A DNA stretch of 64,000 bases from Ligula intestinalis (Eukaryota > Platyhelminthes > Cestoda > Diphyllobothriidea > Diphyllobothriidae), in assembly GCA_036362985.1 (NCBI GenBank), contig JAYGXS010000007.1, positions 11,727,590-11,791,589 on the forward strand, written 5' to 3'. A program made the translations under genes and the position numbers. This document shows, piece by piece, positions 43,878 through 53,822 of the stretch. The notes under the pieces were generated by a model. The model made no database searches. It was not told the origin of the DNA and worked only from the letters and a program-made list of their open reading frames with translations. How positions within the stretch are numbered: the stretch's first letter is position 1; each line of letters starts with the position of its first letter.

Positions 43878-44640
43878 ACCGTCTCCTGGCTAACATATTA
43901 ATGGGCAAGCTAGAGAACTTTCAAATAAGTGATCAAATCCACAAGTTAAAGCACTACGGTTGCTACGTTTATGATATCTTCGCGATCGCCACAACCGAAA
44001 CCGATAGATACGCACTCTTAAACGCGGTTAATTAAGGCCATCCATCCATACAGATCACGTTGGAGATGGAAAAAGCAGGTTCGCTCCCTTTCCTGGGCGT
44101 CCTTCTAAGTCATCGACCTGATGGTAGCGTCCGAAGGAGCGTGTATAGAAAGAAAAATTGGTTTGGACAATATACGAACTTTAACAATTTCGTAACCCTC
44201 CAACAGAAGCGAAACCTAGTTCACTGCTTAACGCAAAGAGCTGCAAAAAATTGATCGGCAGACACTCGACGAGGCCGTGTCACAAACTTTCCTAGCAGCG
44301 AGATTTCGGTTACTTTCCTCAACCAACCCGGTCTGACTCAGACCACATCAATGTGCATCTACTCCTTTGCATGAGTCGGTGCCTATCCAAACGAATAAAG
44401 GAACACCTCCCGCAATGGCTAAGCAAGGGTGAAGTCAATACCACCAGGACCATCAACAGCTCTATTCTAGCGCAAATGGTGGATTCCGGACATCGAGTAG
44501 ACCCCAACGAAGCCTTCAGGGTGATCCATATGGTCCCACCAAACTACCATCAGTCACTGGGTTAGCGGCTGCTGGCAACAGCGGAAGCAACTGCTATCCG
44601 GTTGAAGAAGCCACTTTTGTGCGCGCGAATGAACCTGCTG
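43878..44640 (+). mobile_element. PLE-B reverse transcriptase end plus GIY-YIG, pseudogene
   Basis: Plus strand LLANILMGKLENFQISDQIH, KLKHYGCYVYDIFAIATTET (RT motif C with the first Asp of the catalytic pair changed to Tyr), a stop, EMEKAGSLPFLGVLLSHRPD, SVRRSVYRKKNWFGQYTNFN, LVHCLTQRAAKN (thumb). In a second frame 44353-44565 gives CLSKRIKEHLPQWLSKGEVN, INSSILAQMVDSGHRVDPNE and RVIHMVPPNYHQSL, the GIY-YIG C-terminal half. The same nuclease subfamily is at 35.4 kb. Starts abruptly at the PLE-A relic. Inactive on three counts: catalytic change, stop and frameshift. Confidence 0.85.
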
Positions 44641-45070
44641 CGAGCTCCAAGCTTAGCATGGCCAACGGCCACCTAGCTACCGGTATTTTTTCCCAGCCTC
44701 CTCTTTTTCCCTTTCCGCCTCTCCCAAATTCCCGCGTAATAAGCCGCTTGTTACAACCCCAACCCCCTCCCCTATCCCCTGGACTAATTTGCTTGTAACT
44801 TTGAACATCATTTACCTTTTAAACTTTACCTTCCTCCCATATAAATTTAATGGCCTGATTAGAATTTATTGCAAGTATACGTATGCTCACAAATTGCTCT
44901 TCTGCTTTCTGTGATGGGAATTTTCGCAATGTTAAAACGATTATATAAACACTGCAATTAACTGACCATTTTTATTCCCTATGTCATGTACCAGCCTGAT
45001 GATGAATAACCGAAAACAATTGTTTGCCAATATGACTTTTCAATCGTAAAATGGGAATTTTCGCAAAATC
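44641..45070 (+). mobile_element. PLE-B 3' UTR and terminus
   Basis: Pyrimidine-rich stretch (44700-44780), then CTCCCATATAAATTTAATGG, GTATGCTCACAAATTGCTCT, TGTGATGGGAATTTTCGCAA, then the family-4 HHR and a second AATGGGAATTTTCGCAA. The repeat of that string suggests internal tandem structure. Confidence 0.65.
44991..45030 (+). ncRNA. hammerhead-ribozyme-like motif, family 4
   Basis: CCAGC, CUGAUGA, UGAAUAACC, GAA, perfect palindrome AACAAUUGUU (45015-45024), cleavage-site U, GCCAA. The 35.94 kb copy has UUGGC in place of CCAGC, which would pair fully with GCCAA. Stem II is at most two or three pairs, so it may need dimer context. Confidence 0.6.
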
Positions 45071-45599
45071 ATTCATGTATGGCAACATTAGGCGACGATG
45101 GGAAGACTCGAAGTCGTTGCAATACCTTCGAGAAAACCAGAATTCTGTAAGCAGCCTTACGTGGTTATGAAAAGGGTCGATAAAGATCGCATGCCTTCTC
45201 GTGCATGATGGTGGCACATAATTCATGATAAAAAAGGTATTTCATCTCAAAATCTTATGCTCCTGTGCATGTTAGCTCATATGGTATCTTAAGCAGTGAC
45301 AATCGACTATGGATTTTTTGGTTCTTGAACAAATCAGCAATAATAATATAACGTTTGGTTTTTGATCCCCAATACGGCCTGAATAAAAGACTGCAAGATA
45401 TTTGTCTCGAATAATGGGACGGGAGCAATCGTAGTTGATCATATAGTTAGGGCTGTTTAATTGTATTCATCCTTGTATAATAAATAGCCAAAAATAAAGT
45501 CAGGTTGTCCTGCAAAGCGCTAATCTCGCCCCCAGATTTCCATTCTCATTTCGAACTAAAAATTCGTTTAAATCGTCAGCCCTTTGTGTCTGCCCTGAC
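45071..45599. other. unassigned stretch
   Basis: Nothing recognisable between two PLE-B terminal pieces. Confidence 0.4.
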
Positions 45600-45795
45600 C
45601 TCTAGATACACACGTTAACAAGTCAGACTAATTCACCTGTAACGTTAAATATACCTTTCCTGCAATTTAACCTTTTACACTTTACCCCCTCCCATATAAA
45701 TGTAATGGCCTGATAAAAGTTTATTGAAAGTACGTATGCTCGCCAATTGCGCTTCGAAGTTCTGTGATGGGAATTTTCGCAACCTTAAAACAACC
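45600..45795 (+). mobile_element. second PLE-B 3' UTR copy
   Basis: CTCCCATATAAATGTAATGG, GTACGTATGCTCGCCAATTG and TCTGTGATGGGAATTTTCGC repeat 44.79-44.94 kb on the same strand, about 830 bp downstream. Indicates a partial tandem of PLE-B termini. Confidence 0.65.
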
Positions 45796-45849
45796 GTAGA
45801 ATAGTCTGAGGCATGCACAGATTGCCCCAACTTTGTAGTTCGAAGCGGC

Positions 45850-46032
45850 CACTTGAATGCGCACTGTAATTATTAGCTCCCGTTACCATAGCAGGGGATC
45901 ATAATTGGTGCAGTGAGAGCTTGGTAGTCTGCCGCTATTACGTTATCCGTGTTGGATGCAGACTTGATAATGACGTGAAAATTGTGTTCACTCTTGTCAG
46001 AATTGTTGCTGGAACAGGCTTATTCCACGTGA
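45850..46032 (-). mobile_element. duplicate of PLE-D C-terminal region
   Basis: Similar on the same strand to 46490-46700: ATTACGTTATCCGTG..GGATGC, GACTTGATAA, GAAAATT.TG.TC and AATTATTAGCTCCC against ACGTTGTCCGTGATGGATGC and AATTATCAGCTCCC. The two copies flank the family-1 and family-3 termini. Confidence 0.65.
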
Positions 46033-46048
46033 CTGCTAAGGAAATGAC

Positions 46049-46375
46049 TCAGTACTGAATTGAGAAGAAGATGACTCGATCACTGGGACAATACTTTGAT
46101 TCGCCTGATATTTCGAGATCCGTCACGGATTCGTCATCAGACACTTTGTCAAAAAGCAGCAACAGAAACGGAAATTCATTGCACTTTCTGCGATAACATA
46201 TTAATATCGAGACACCTGTGCAGGAATCGAATCTGCGCATAAGTTGTCGACTCTTGTAGGGCAAATTTTTCCCACCGTCAAGCCGATGGGAGCGAATTGT
46301 GCCCAAAGAGATTGTCGATAAAAAAGGGAATATGCAAGTTCCAGGAAGCAGTTCAGTAGAAGACGGTGCGACCAC
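46049..46375 (-). mobile_element. PLE terminus, family 1, long copy
   Basis: Minus strand CTTCCTGGAACTTGCATATT, a 200-bp body including TCTGTTGCTGCTTTTTGACA, HHR 46102-46145, CAGTGATCGAGTCATCTTCT. A 108-codon frame runs through it, but it crosses the HHR and is not conserved in other copies, so it is not a gene. Confidence 0.65.
46102..46145 (-). ncRNA. hammerhead-ribozyme-like motif, family 1
   Basis: GUGU, CUGAUGA, C, GA, AUCCG-UGA-CGGAU, CUC, GAAA, UAUC, AGGCG. The stem II inner helix has five perfect pairs. Stem III palindrome ACGU has become AUAU, which is still self-complementary. Confidence 0.65.
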
Positions 46376-46379
46376 TGGA

Positions 46380-46480
46380 ACAAGAATGTTTTTTTCCCGA
46401 CATTTTAGATTCTGTCAAGAATCTTTAATCATAGGTTACCGAAGGATAGTGTGACACATGTGCAGATAGGGGTGATACAT
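46380..46480 (-). mobile_element. PLE-A type terminus (family 3)
   Basis: Minus strand CACCCCTATCTGCACATGTG, CGGTAACCTATGATTAAAG, hairpin GAUUC with GAAUC, UAAAAUGUC (GAAAC decayed), GGGAAAAAAACATTCTTG. It lies about 40 bp downstream of the PLE-D endonuclease, so it may be an insertion or the natural end of that element. Confidence 0.6.
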
Positions 46481-46489
46481 GCAAGGATT

Positions 46490-47135
46490 ACACGGTATTT
46501 ATAGTTCTTACTATAATTATCAGCTCCCTAAAAAACCACTTGGGATCTTAGTTAGTATGGCTATGAATTGACAATTCGCTTTCGACTCATAAATTGCCGC
46601 GATTACGTTGTCCGTGATGGATGCGGACTTGATAAATGCGCGAAAATTATGCTCGTTGACGTCAGACTTGTTGCTAGGCCAGGCCCTTCTAACGTGACTG
46701 ATCCCCTGGCTGAGGCAATGTTTCAGTAGGCGATATGAGAACGGCAACTCATTGCGCTTGTTGATGGATTGTGGGCCTGAGAACCATGACTCGAGCAGCT
46801 GGCGGCTCACGCGGTTGTCACCTCTTGTGAGCATTACGGCCTGGTTAAACGTGAAAATATGGCTGATTCCCGTTGAGTGAGCTACAACCTGAGAGTGGGC
46901 GTCTTTATTTCTTACCGCCACTGCCTGCTCGGACATTCGCGTCCGAAGTAATCTCCCCGCTTCTCCGACGTAGCTGCTTTGTCCATAACTGCACTAGATC
47001 CGATAAACCACTCCAGCCGTTTCCTGCCGTGGCACTGGGGCCTTGGTTATCCTGATAGTTGATCCTGACCTGTGGGCAACTGCAAATCCAAGAAGGGTGA
47101 GCAGGCGGCTGACTGCTTCTAAAGAGCTCGCCAGG
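46490..47135 (-). mobile_element. PLE-D connector and GIY-YIG endonuclease, one stop
   Basis: Minus strand FLASSLEAVSRLLTLLGFAV, GSTIRITKAPVPRQETAGVV, YRI, stop, CSYGQSSYVGEAGRLLRTRM, AVAVRNKDAHSQVVAHSTGI, SHIFTFNQAVMLTRGDNRVS, RQLLESWFSGPQSINKRNEL. All GIY-YIG landmarks are present: GVVY, YVG, the R of RTRM, E at SWF, and N at SINK. Only one in-frame stop interrupts about 190 codons. It is the best-preserved endonuclease in the window. RT is missing upstream. Confidence 0.85.
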
Positions 47136-47599
47136 AAACTACTTCTGTCGAACACCGTTGCCTTTATTTAGCTCGGTGTGAGTTATGTTCAGCATTCTGA
47201 CAGTTTCTGTGGAATTCACCCAGACTGCATCGTCCTCTTCAAATTGGACATTTTTTCCAACGGAGCCACCTGGGGCGGAAGGAAAGAGTGAGGTAGACGC
47301 TTTAAAAGTCTGCATAGTCAAAAGTAAATTAAACCTCTAGGATGCATCTCGTAGTCTAAAGTTGTGTCGTATCGCTTTCGGCGTTTGAACTGTTTTGATC
47401 GTAAGTGCAAATGTATTCACATAGTGTTCAGTTATCTACTTAAATGTATGACGTCAACAAATTCTGTCAGTCTCGTGACTTTTGCCTTGTTAACATTTCT
47501 GCCAGGAAAATATTTTTCCATTTTCTTAAACGTAGGCTAGTTAACTAAAATGCCCTATCAGGCCCGGGTCTTAATCTCATTCCATTTTGGCGATAAGAC
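47136..47599. other. unassigned stretch
   Basis: Minus frame 47139-47321 is unrecognised. No RT remains found upstream of PLE-D. Confidence 0.4.
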
Positions 47600-47830
47600 G
47601 CATGTAAGCAACTTGACTTAAGTCAAGTTGGGCGAACGTACGTTTTCGATTTTTCATCACTAGACTATTAAAGTAATGCAAGGAAGGGTGGAGCGACAAG
47701 CGTTTACGCATCCAATCAACAGTAAACAAGGGGAGAGGGCATGCAGAGATCAATATGTCAGATTCTAGTCATATCAAGGGGTCAGAGAAGGGGGGAAGAT
47801 GGGAGAAGGGTGTATTCACGGAAGTCCAGG
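47600..47830 (-). mobile_element. PLE-type terminus with HHR-like motif (family 5)
   Basis: Partner of 20400-20620. A short perfect hairpin ACTTGACTTAAGTCAAGT (47612-47629) sits at its 3' side in minus sense. Confidence 0.6.
47629..47665 (-). ncRNA. hammerhead-ribozyme-like motif, family 5
   Basis: Minus strand UAGUGAUGAAAAAUC (core decayed from CUGAUGA), GAA, perfect palindrome AACGUACGUU (47635-47644), cleavage-site C, GCCC. The palindrome is conserved better than the core. Confidence 0.5.
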
Positions 47831-48317
47831 CCGACATATCACTGCCCAATAACATCTTGTGATAGTCACCAAAGAAAGAACACGACAAGAAGTGTGTAAC
47901 GGCAGATGTCTTTAAGTGTTATCGGTACAACGTATTTTAGGAAAAAAACGCGTGTAAATGATGTCCCGTGGGCCAATCAGATCCTCTCCTGAAATAGTCG
48001 CTGGTTTGATTGGTTTGTTGGCTCAGTGGATGACTTTGCATCTTCTTCTTCTGTATTTTGAATTCTGAACTATCGATCGATTGATGGCTTGTGTACGTTC
48101 GCCCGTGTAGGAAGATCGATCGCCTACCTGGAATGCGACTATGGCTTGCAAGGTACTGTTTGCTAAGGCTGGTCGTTAGGCCATCCTAATAAAGGGAAGG
48201 GGTCCGATAAATACTTTAAGTTGCTGCGTCGTCACTGTTACTTAACAGAGTAGGAGGTGTGAGGATGCATGCTAAATGCCCACGTAACCGCCTTCTGTGC
48301 GCACAAAATAGAATTAT
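47831..48317. other. unassigned stretch
   Basis: A short GCATCTTCTTCTTC near 48039-48052 is a PLE-A tail scrap. Nothing else recognised. Confidence 0.4.
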
Positions 48318-49171
48318 TTAGCCTCTGCTATCGCAAGTATCCGCTGACACAGGAACTTGAGTTGTTTCTCCCTCACTCGTGACTCGGAGCACTTGGTTGA
48401 TCTCTACCTTACTGTAACTTGTACCTGATACGGCTGTAATCATACCTGATCTAGCTGGCCTCAATAATGTCATGGACGGTACCTCTTCACGCGTGACGAT
48501 TGATGGCAGCAGATCTCGAAAGCTCCGCCCATCCTCTTCTCCAGCAACAACGATCGAAAATTGAGTGACCGCTTCCATGTCCTGACGAACGGTATTAAGC
48601 CAAGCTTTAAGTTGTCCTCTTCCTCAACGCCCCCAGGTGAGCTGCGGTGCCGAATCGAGAGCAGCGTAGCAAAACTCCTGCGGCGGAAGACGGAGAGCGT
48701 GCTCAGCCCACCTCAGTCGTCTTTCTAGAAAGGCCTGCGATGTCTTCACAATACTGTTGCAGCAAGTGCGTACTGTCTCATTTGAGAAGAAATCAGTACA
48801 CTTCACCCAAAACATGGTCTTCAGGCAGCGGTTGTCAAAACTGGAAATCATCGCCCACTTGTAACGCGAACAGCCCAGCATTCACATCCATAGAGGAGAA
48901 CTGACCGGACGGATGTACCAGTACACACGGATCTTTGGGGCGATGGCGATATGGCGTCGGATCAATAGACAGTTTGGGAGGATCGAGGAACCCGACGAGG
49001 AGCATCGTCCTTACTCTGTCCATTTAGTAGCAACCGCGCCTCGAAATATTTAAAGCTATCTACTTGTTCAAGTTGACTTCCGTTAATCTCCAGGAGTTCA
49101 TTCTCCTGGTCAAGTATGTAGTTCAAGAATAATATAGTCTTCCTCATATTTATAGCCCAGTCAACCGGCAC
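48318..49171 (-). mobile_element. LINE reverse transcriptase C-terminal region, pseudogene
   Basis: Minus strand in shifting frames: INMRKTILFLNYILDQENEL, GSQLEQVDSFKYFEARLL (the V..FKYLG-type motif after the RT palm), SSFDNRCLKTMFWVKCTDFF, NETVRTCC, ERRLRWAEHALRLPPQEF, then MEAVTQFSIVVAG. This order (KYLG motif, F..CLR, RLRW.GHVLR, W.R) is typical of the C-terminal half of non-LTR retrotransposons of the RTE/CR1 kind common in flatworms. RT catalytic core and endonuclease are absent. At least three frameshifts. Confidence 0.75.
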
Positions 49172-49359
49172 AGCGAAGGTTCAAGAACAACTTTTATGGC
49201 CCGACGCACGTAGACGAGCCAGATCTTGTGTTAACTCCCTATTCGAAGCCTCCAATCGGGTAAGGATGTCAGATCGAGGTCAGATGCCCTGCGCTCGTGA
49301 GGTTGATGCTGACGAACGTGCTTCCACCTCCTTAGTTTTCTCTCTTTAATAGCTTAGGA
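49172..49359. other. unassigned, probably LINE-derived
   Basis: Between two LINE tails. No readable motif. Confidence 0.3.
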
Positions 49360-49460
49360 TATCCTTGAGGTGTAGCATCGAATGCGGACTGCCTCATTTG
49401 AGACGAAGTCAGTATACTTCACTCGAAGGATGGTCCTCAGGCAACGGTCTACTCAGTGAC
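49360..49460 (-). mobile_element. second LINE C-terminal scrap
   Basis: Minus strand DRCLRTILRVKYTDFVSNEA, VRIRCYT, equivalent to the NRCLKTMFWVKCTDF segment at about 48.8 kb. A separate copy upstream of the first in the same orientation. Confidence 0.65.
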
Positions 49461-49492
49461 CATTTTCAATTAAATGGACCATAATTACACTA

Positions 49493-50485
49493 ACGTAGAC
49501 GCCGTTGATAATGCAATATTCCGACATATGCGAAAGATTGATACTCTTTTGCTAATTGGTATCGACTCAACTTATGATATGGATTATTGTGTAGTCTATT
49601 CTGAAGTCAATTTAGTCAGGATAGGATGCCGGCTTTTCAAGGAGCTCCTATCTGACTCTTAGCAAAGCATTTATGTTTTAAAAAATGACTGCTTAAATAG
49701 TATGCCTTTTTATCATTGATTTTGGTTGCCTTTAAAAATTCAAGTGTATTTTATGGAAAACAAAGACGAAAAAATTATTTCTTGTGCATGTTTGATAGAA
49801 AATTACACCTACTTTAAATTTTATACGCAAAAGAAAGGGAGATTTCGGTTATAAAAAAGGTGCTTATCATGAGCTTTTCTACATCTGTGAGGTGTTTATT
49901 CGTGAAGCATCGTATCTGTCAATTTATTAACGCTGCCTAAACTGCTTAAAATATGTTCCACCTCTACTTCAATATTTTATGACGATTATGTGAGGTCTTC
50001 CTCAAACTGTAGGTGAAAATTTACTTTTTCTTAAGTAAGATGTACACAGGGTGCAGTTTCCAAACATTGAATGCGAATATAGCAGTCACTAGTTTAGAAA
50101 ATTATTCGGCAATTGAGCAACTTTTTTAAAACCGAAAGCTGCCCTTCCTTCAAGTATAAATTTTAAAGGTGTAATTTTTCTATCAAAAATGCACATGAAA
50201 TAATTTTTTCGTCAATGTTTTCCATGAAATAGATTTGAATTTTTAAAGGAAGTCAAAATCAATTGTAAAAAGGCATACTACTTAAGTGGTCAGTTTTTAC
50301 AAAAGATACGTTTTGCTAGGAGTCAGAAAAGAGCTTGCTGAAAAGCCGGCATCCTATCCTGACTGAAATGACTTCAGAACTGACTACACAATAATCCGTA
50401 TCACAAGTTGACTCAATGCCCACAACCGAATGAGTATCAATCTTTCGCATATGTCGGAATATTGCATGATCAATGGTGTCTACTG
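49493..50485. mobile_element. complete TA-flanked foldback element F2
   Basis: 993 bp. The left end ACGTAGACGCC and the right end, inverse of CAGTAGACACC, are each next to TA. Arms of about 330 bp mirror each other (AATATTCCGACATATGCGAA, AGATTGATACTC, GGATGCCGGCTTTTCA). A roughly 300-bp centre is shared with F1, F3 and the 57 kb pieces. Short arm frames (62 codons on each strand) are mirror images and noncoding. Confidence 0.85.
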
Positions 50486-51289
50486 TATATAAGGACTTTA
50501 CCACATTTCAGTTTAGCCCGCCAGGATGATGCTCTCGCATGGGCTTAGATAGGCTTAAAAAACAATAGGAAGTTCAAAGGCGTTTGTCTATATTTCCCTT
50601 AATAAATTCAATTGACTTGACTTGTTAGACCAATATAACCTGCCCCACAGGAGCATGTAAAGGCATAGATGCGCATTGCAATAGTCTGCAACGGAAGTCT
50701 ATCTTTGCTTTAAATGCGAAAAAAATGTGGAGTGCTGGAAAGGACTAGTCTTATTTTTGCAGCTGGATATGTGCGCGCGATTGCAGTGTTTAACTGAATA
50801 ACAGCATAAATTTGCCTCACAGCTTGTCATACTACAAGGTTGAGGGGGAAGGTTGTCCCTGTCAGTCGTCGCTGCCTGGCCGTGGGCCGTTGGCTCCTAA
50901 CTCGCTCCATTCCGTCAATGTTTATTTAGGCGGTTGCGAACGTGTGGCGGGTTGGCGTTCACTTGCCCAGCCCAGGCATCGATAATTTGTTTTCCTCTCC
51001 CCAACCGCTCCCCCCCCCCGAAAGTTCGTCATTGTGAGAGCTAGGCTTGATTGCCTCCCCCCCCTCATCCCCCAGCTACCAGTGGATCGTTTCTCTAGCC
51101 GACGGCCTACCAGCCATGCGGGCAGCTCTCTGGCGCACGGACCACTTAACTGTTGTAGTTTTTGGGCTGCCAAGTTCTGTCAAAAACGAGGGCACCGTTT
51201 CGGTTCTATCATCTGACTTACGACAGCTGTCAAGTCAGAGACATCACTATTAAACGGAACTCGCTCGCTGCAGTAATTATTTCGTTGGC
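50486..51289. other. unassigned, GC-rich at 50.86-51.18 kb
   Basis: C-runs near 51010-51070. Overlapping frames without recognisable domain. Nothing else. Confidence 0.35.
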
Positions 51290-51406
51290 TCAGATAAACA
51301 CAGCTGACCTGGTGTCCACTTTCAGAAGTAGAAGATGTGATGGCTTGAGCAAGCAGTTTACATACCTGAAGTTTCGGCTTCTGTCGAGCACCCTTCGTCA
51401 GATGTA
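51290..51406 (-). mobile_element. PLE-A type terminus with intact HHR core strands (family 3)
   Basis: The motif at 51361-51406 reads CUGACGA, AGGGUGC-UCGACA-GAAGCC, GAAAC, UUC, AGGUAUGU, then a GCTCAAGCCATCACATCTTC tail. It is the family-3 copy in which CUGANGA survives, and it shows that the GGATTC hairpins elsewhere are stem II of a hammerhead. Stem II is now imperfect and UUC replaces GUC. Confidence 0.65.
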
Positions 51407-51449
51407 ATCCTAATCGGTGTCCATACCGTCGGTCCTATACTAGCGAGAA

Positions 51450-52404
51450 ACATATAAATAGTAATCAGTAGCATTAGGCACATTGAGTACTGAACCGATT
51501 TATAAGAAGTACTAAGTGTTTGTTAAGAAAAATAAAATTTTCTCGATAATTTCCAGGTGTCCATACCTTTGTTACTAAAAATAAAATTTTCTCGATAATT
51601 TCCAGGTTTTGTGAAGTATAAAACTTAAAGAAACCACTTTCTTTATGTAAAAGAATTCGCCTTTAGTCAAAATATTTTGTATATATGGTAATGAGTTGAT
51701 AACTACTTATTGAATATCGTGGAATAAAGTCTCTCTTCATTTCGCTCGTTTTCGGTTTTTTTCATTGATAGTTGATTAATTGCGCTTCTGTTCAACGTTT
51801 GCATTTAACCTTGGAAAATAAGATATAAGTAAACAGCATTTACCGTAAAAAACGAGCTTTTGGATATTATTTACTATGTAGATGGCTCTGTTGGTCAAAT
51901 TTGGAAATGCTTCAAAACAGCAAACCACATTGCCGAGCATACAACATGTCTCCTGGATACCACGTACATAGTTATTCCTAAGATTGATAAAAAAGTTTTC
52001 ATAATAGGTTACCTCTTTAAAAGTGCCTTTATTGGATATTAAGCTGACGAACTACTGCGTATGTTAACTTTTTTCAAGGTAATTGAGCAGTGAAATTTGA
52101 GATTTTTGAGAATTTCCGTAATTAACCTGAAAAAAACGATTAAATTTGACGGGAGATGAAAGAAAATACCTTCCTCTTCAAAATTGATTATTTTTCGCTT
52201 CAGAAGATTTATTACAAGATCCGTACTAAACGTTCAAATGCAAAAAAAACAGGCCACGTATATGACCATTTTTTGAAATACTTAAAATTCTTCTGTCTGT
52301 CCCGTTTCTAAATAACGCTTGAGCGGAACCTATTGTTTGCAAAAAACTATATTTCTACATGACTTACATTCAAAAAGGCTTTCTATGGGCTGTCTGTGCA
52401 GTTA
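51450..52404 (+). repeat. unclassified long interspersed repeat, copy 2 (left part)
   Basis: Matches 30220-31130 along its length and is interrupted at 52404 by foldback F3. The sequence resumes at 53276. The reading ADELLRMLTFFK corresponds to ADELLRLLNFSK of copy 1 but is full of stops. A short CTAAAAATAAAATTTTCTCG duplication lies near 51.53-51.6 kb. Confidence 0.6.
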
Positions 52405-53273
52405 CAGTAGACGCCTTTGATCGTGCAATATTTCGAGATATGCGAGAGACTAATACTCTTTCGCTAATCGGAATTTACTCCAGTTATGATACTGATTATC
52501 GTGTAGTGTATTTTGAAGTCATTTCAGTAAGGATAGGATGCCGGCTTTTCAACGAGCTCCTTTCTGACTCTTAGCAAAACGTTTATGTTGTTAAACTGAC
52601 TACTTAAGTAGAATGCCTTTTTATCAGTGATTCTGACTGCCTTTATAAATTCAAATATATTTTATGAAAAAAAAACATGCACGAGAAAATTATCTTTTGT
52701 CCTTGTTTGATAGCAAATTACGCATTATTTAAATTTTATCCTCAAAGAAATGGTAGCTTCAGTTTTAAATAAGTTGCTTATTATGATCTTTTTTACGATT
52801 GTTAGGTCTTCATCCATAATTAATCATATCCGGTAATTTAAAAGTGCTGCCTATACTGCATAAAATATATTCCAAATCCATTTCAGCATTTGAGAACTAC
52901 AAGGTGACGTCTTCCTCAAACTGTAGGCAAAACTGTACATTTCCTTAAACAGAATGCACACTGTGCACAGGTTTTAAACCTTGAGTTCGAGTGTAGCATT
53001 CACTCGTTTAGAAAATTGTTCGGCAATTAGGCAACTTTTTTATAAAAGCAGACAGAATTAATTAGAAAAAGGCATACTACTTAAGTAGTCATTTTTTATA
53101 AAAGAAACGTTTTGCTAGGAGCTCGTAAAAAAGCTGGCTTTTTATCCTTACTGAAACGACTTCAGAATACACTACACGATAATCAGTATCATAACTGGAG
53201 TAGATTCCGATTAGCGAAGGAGTATTAGTCTTTCGCACATGTCGAAATATTGCATGATCAGCGGCGTCTACTG
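52405..53273. mobile_element. complete TA-flanked foldback element F3, nested
   Basis: 869 bp, starting CAGTAGACGCC and ending GGCGTCTACTG, with TA immediately outside both ends (52403-52404 and 53274-53275). Arms of about 300 bp. It is inserted within the unclassified repeat (copy 2), whose halves align to uninterrupted copy 1. This confirms both boundaries and the TA target duplication. No transposase ORF. Confidence 0.9.
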
Positions 53274-53275
53274 TA

Positions 53276-53430
53276 CATGTAGAAACTTAGTTTACGCGCA
53301 CGACGAGCTGTGCGGTCAACGAAAATTTTCTACCAAGAACTTTTTGTTTCTGCATTTTTTTGCAAAAAAACTTTGCAGAATAGCTAAATATAATTTTGTA
53401 AACTTCTATTGCTGCTTGTTTCTGAAAATC
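53276..53430 (+). repeat. unclassified long interspersed repeat, copy 2 (right part)
   Basis: Continues the alignment to 31130-31260 (GCAAAAAACTT.CAGAATA.CT, ATAATT.TAAA). The 118-codon minus frame over it is not conserved in copy 1. Confidence 0.5.
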
Positions 53431-53804
53431 CATGCGATTTCTCACACCTCGTTTTAGTTTCATTTGATCCCTTCCAGTACTGGAAGGGATTGTTATTCCA
53501 ACTTTTTTACTAATTATGGAATTCTTCCAAAGCACAATGCATAGAAGAAGAAAGTTTTGTCCTCTCTTTCCTCGTAGCATACGAAATTCCTTTGATGTAA
53601 ACGAACGCATGATATAGCAAAAGTGAGAGCTTATTTTTCCCAATAACTTTAAATAAGAGGGCAGTTTTCCAAACCAAAGCCCTTCTTATTATTAAATCCA
53701 CTCAATTGATCAAAATAACCTGTCCAGATATACGCTTAATTATCCGGTTAAATTTCGACCTGAAATTCGCTTGCAGGATTCGCGAACTGTACCTTATTAG
53801 TTCG

Positions 53805-53822
53805 CCCCCCCCCCCCCCCCCC
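53805..53822 (+). repeat. poly-C tract, 18 bases
   Basis: Uninterrupted run of C. Length is likely polymorphic or error-prone in assembly. Confidence 0.95.

Noticed and set aside
46049..46375. 108-codon minus frame
   Set aside because: Runs through the family-1 hammerhead and is not conserved in the other family-1 copies.
53287..53643. 118-codon minus frame
   Set aside because: Covers part of the unclassified repeat, and the frame is not kept in the other copy.
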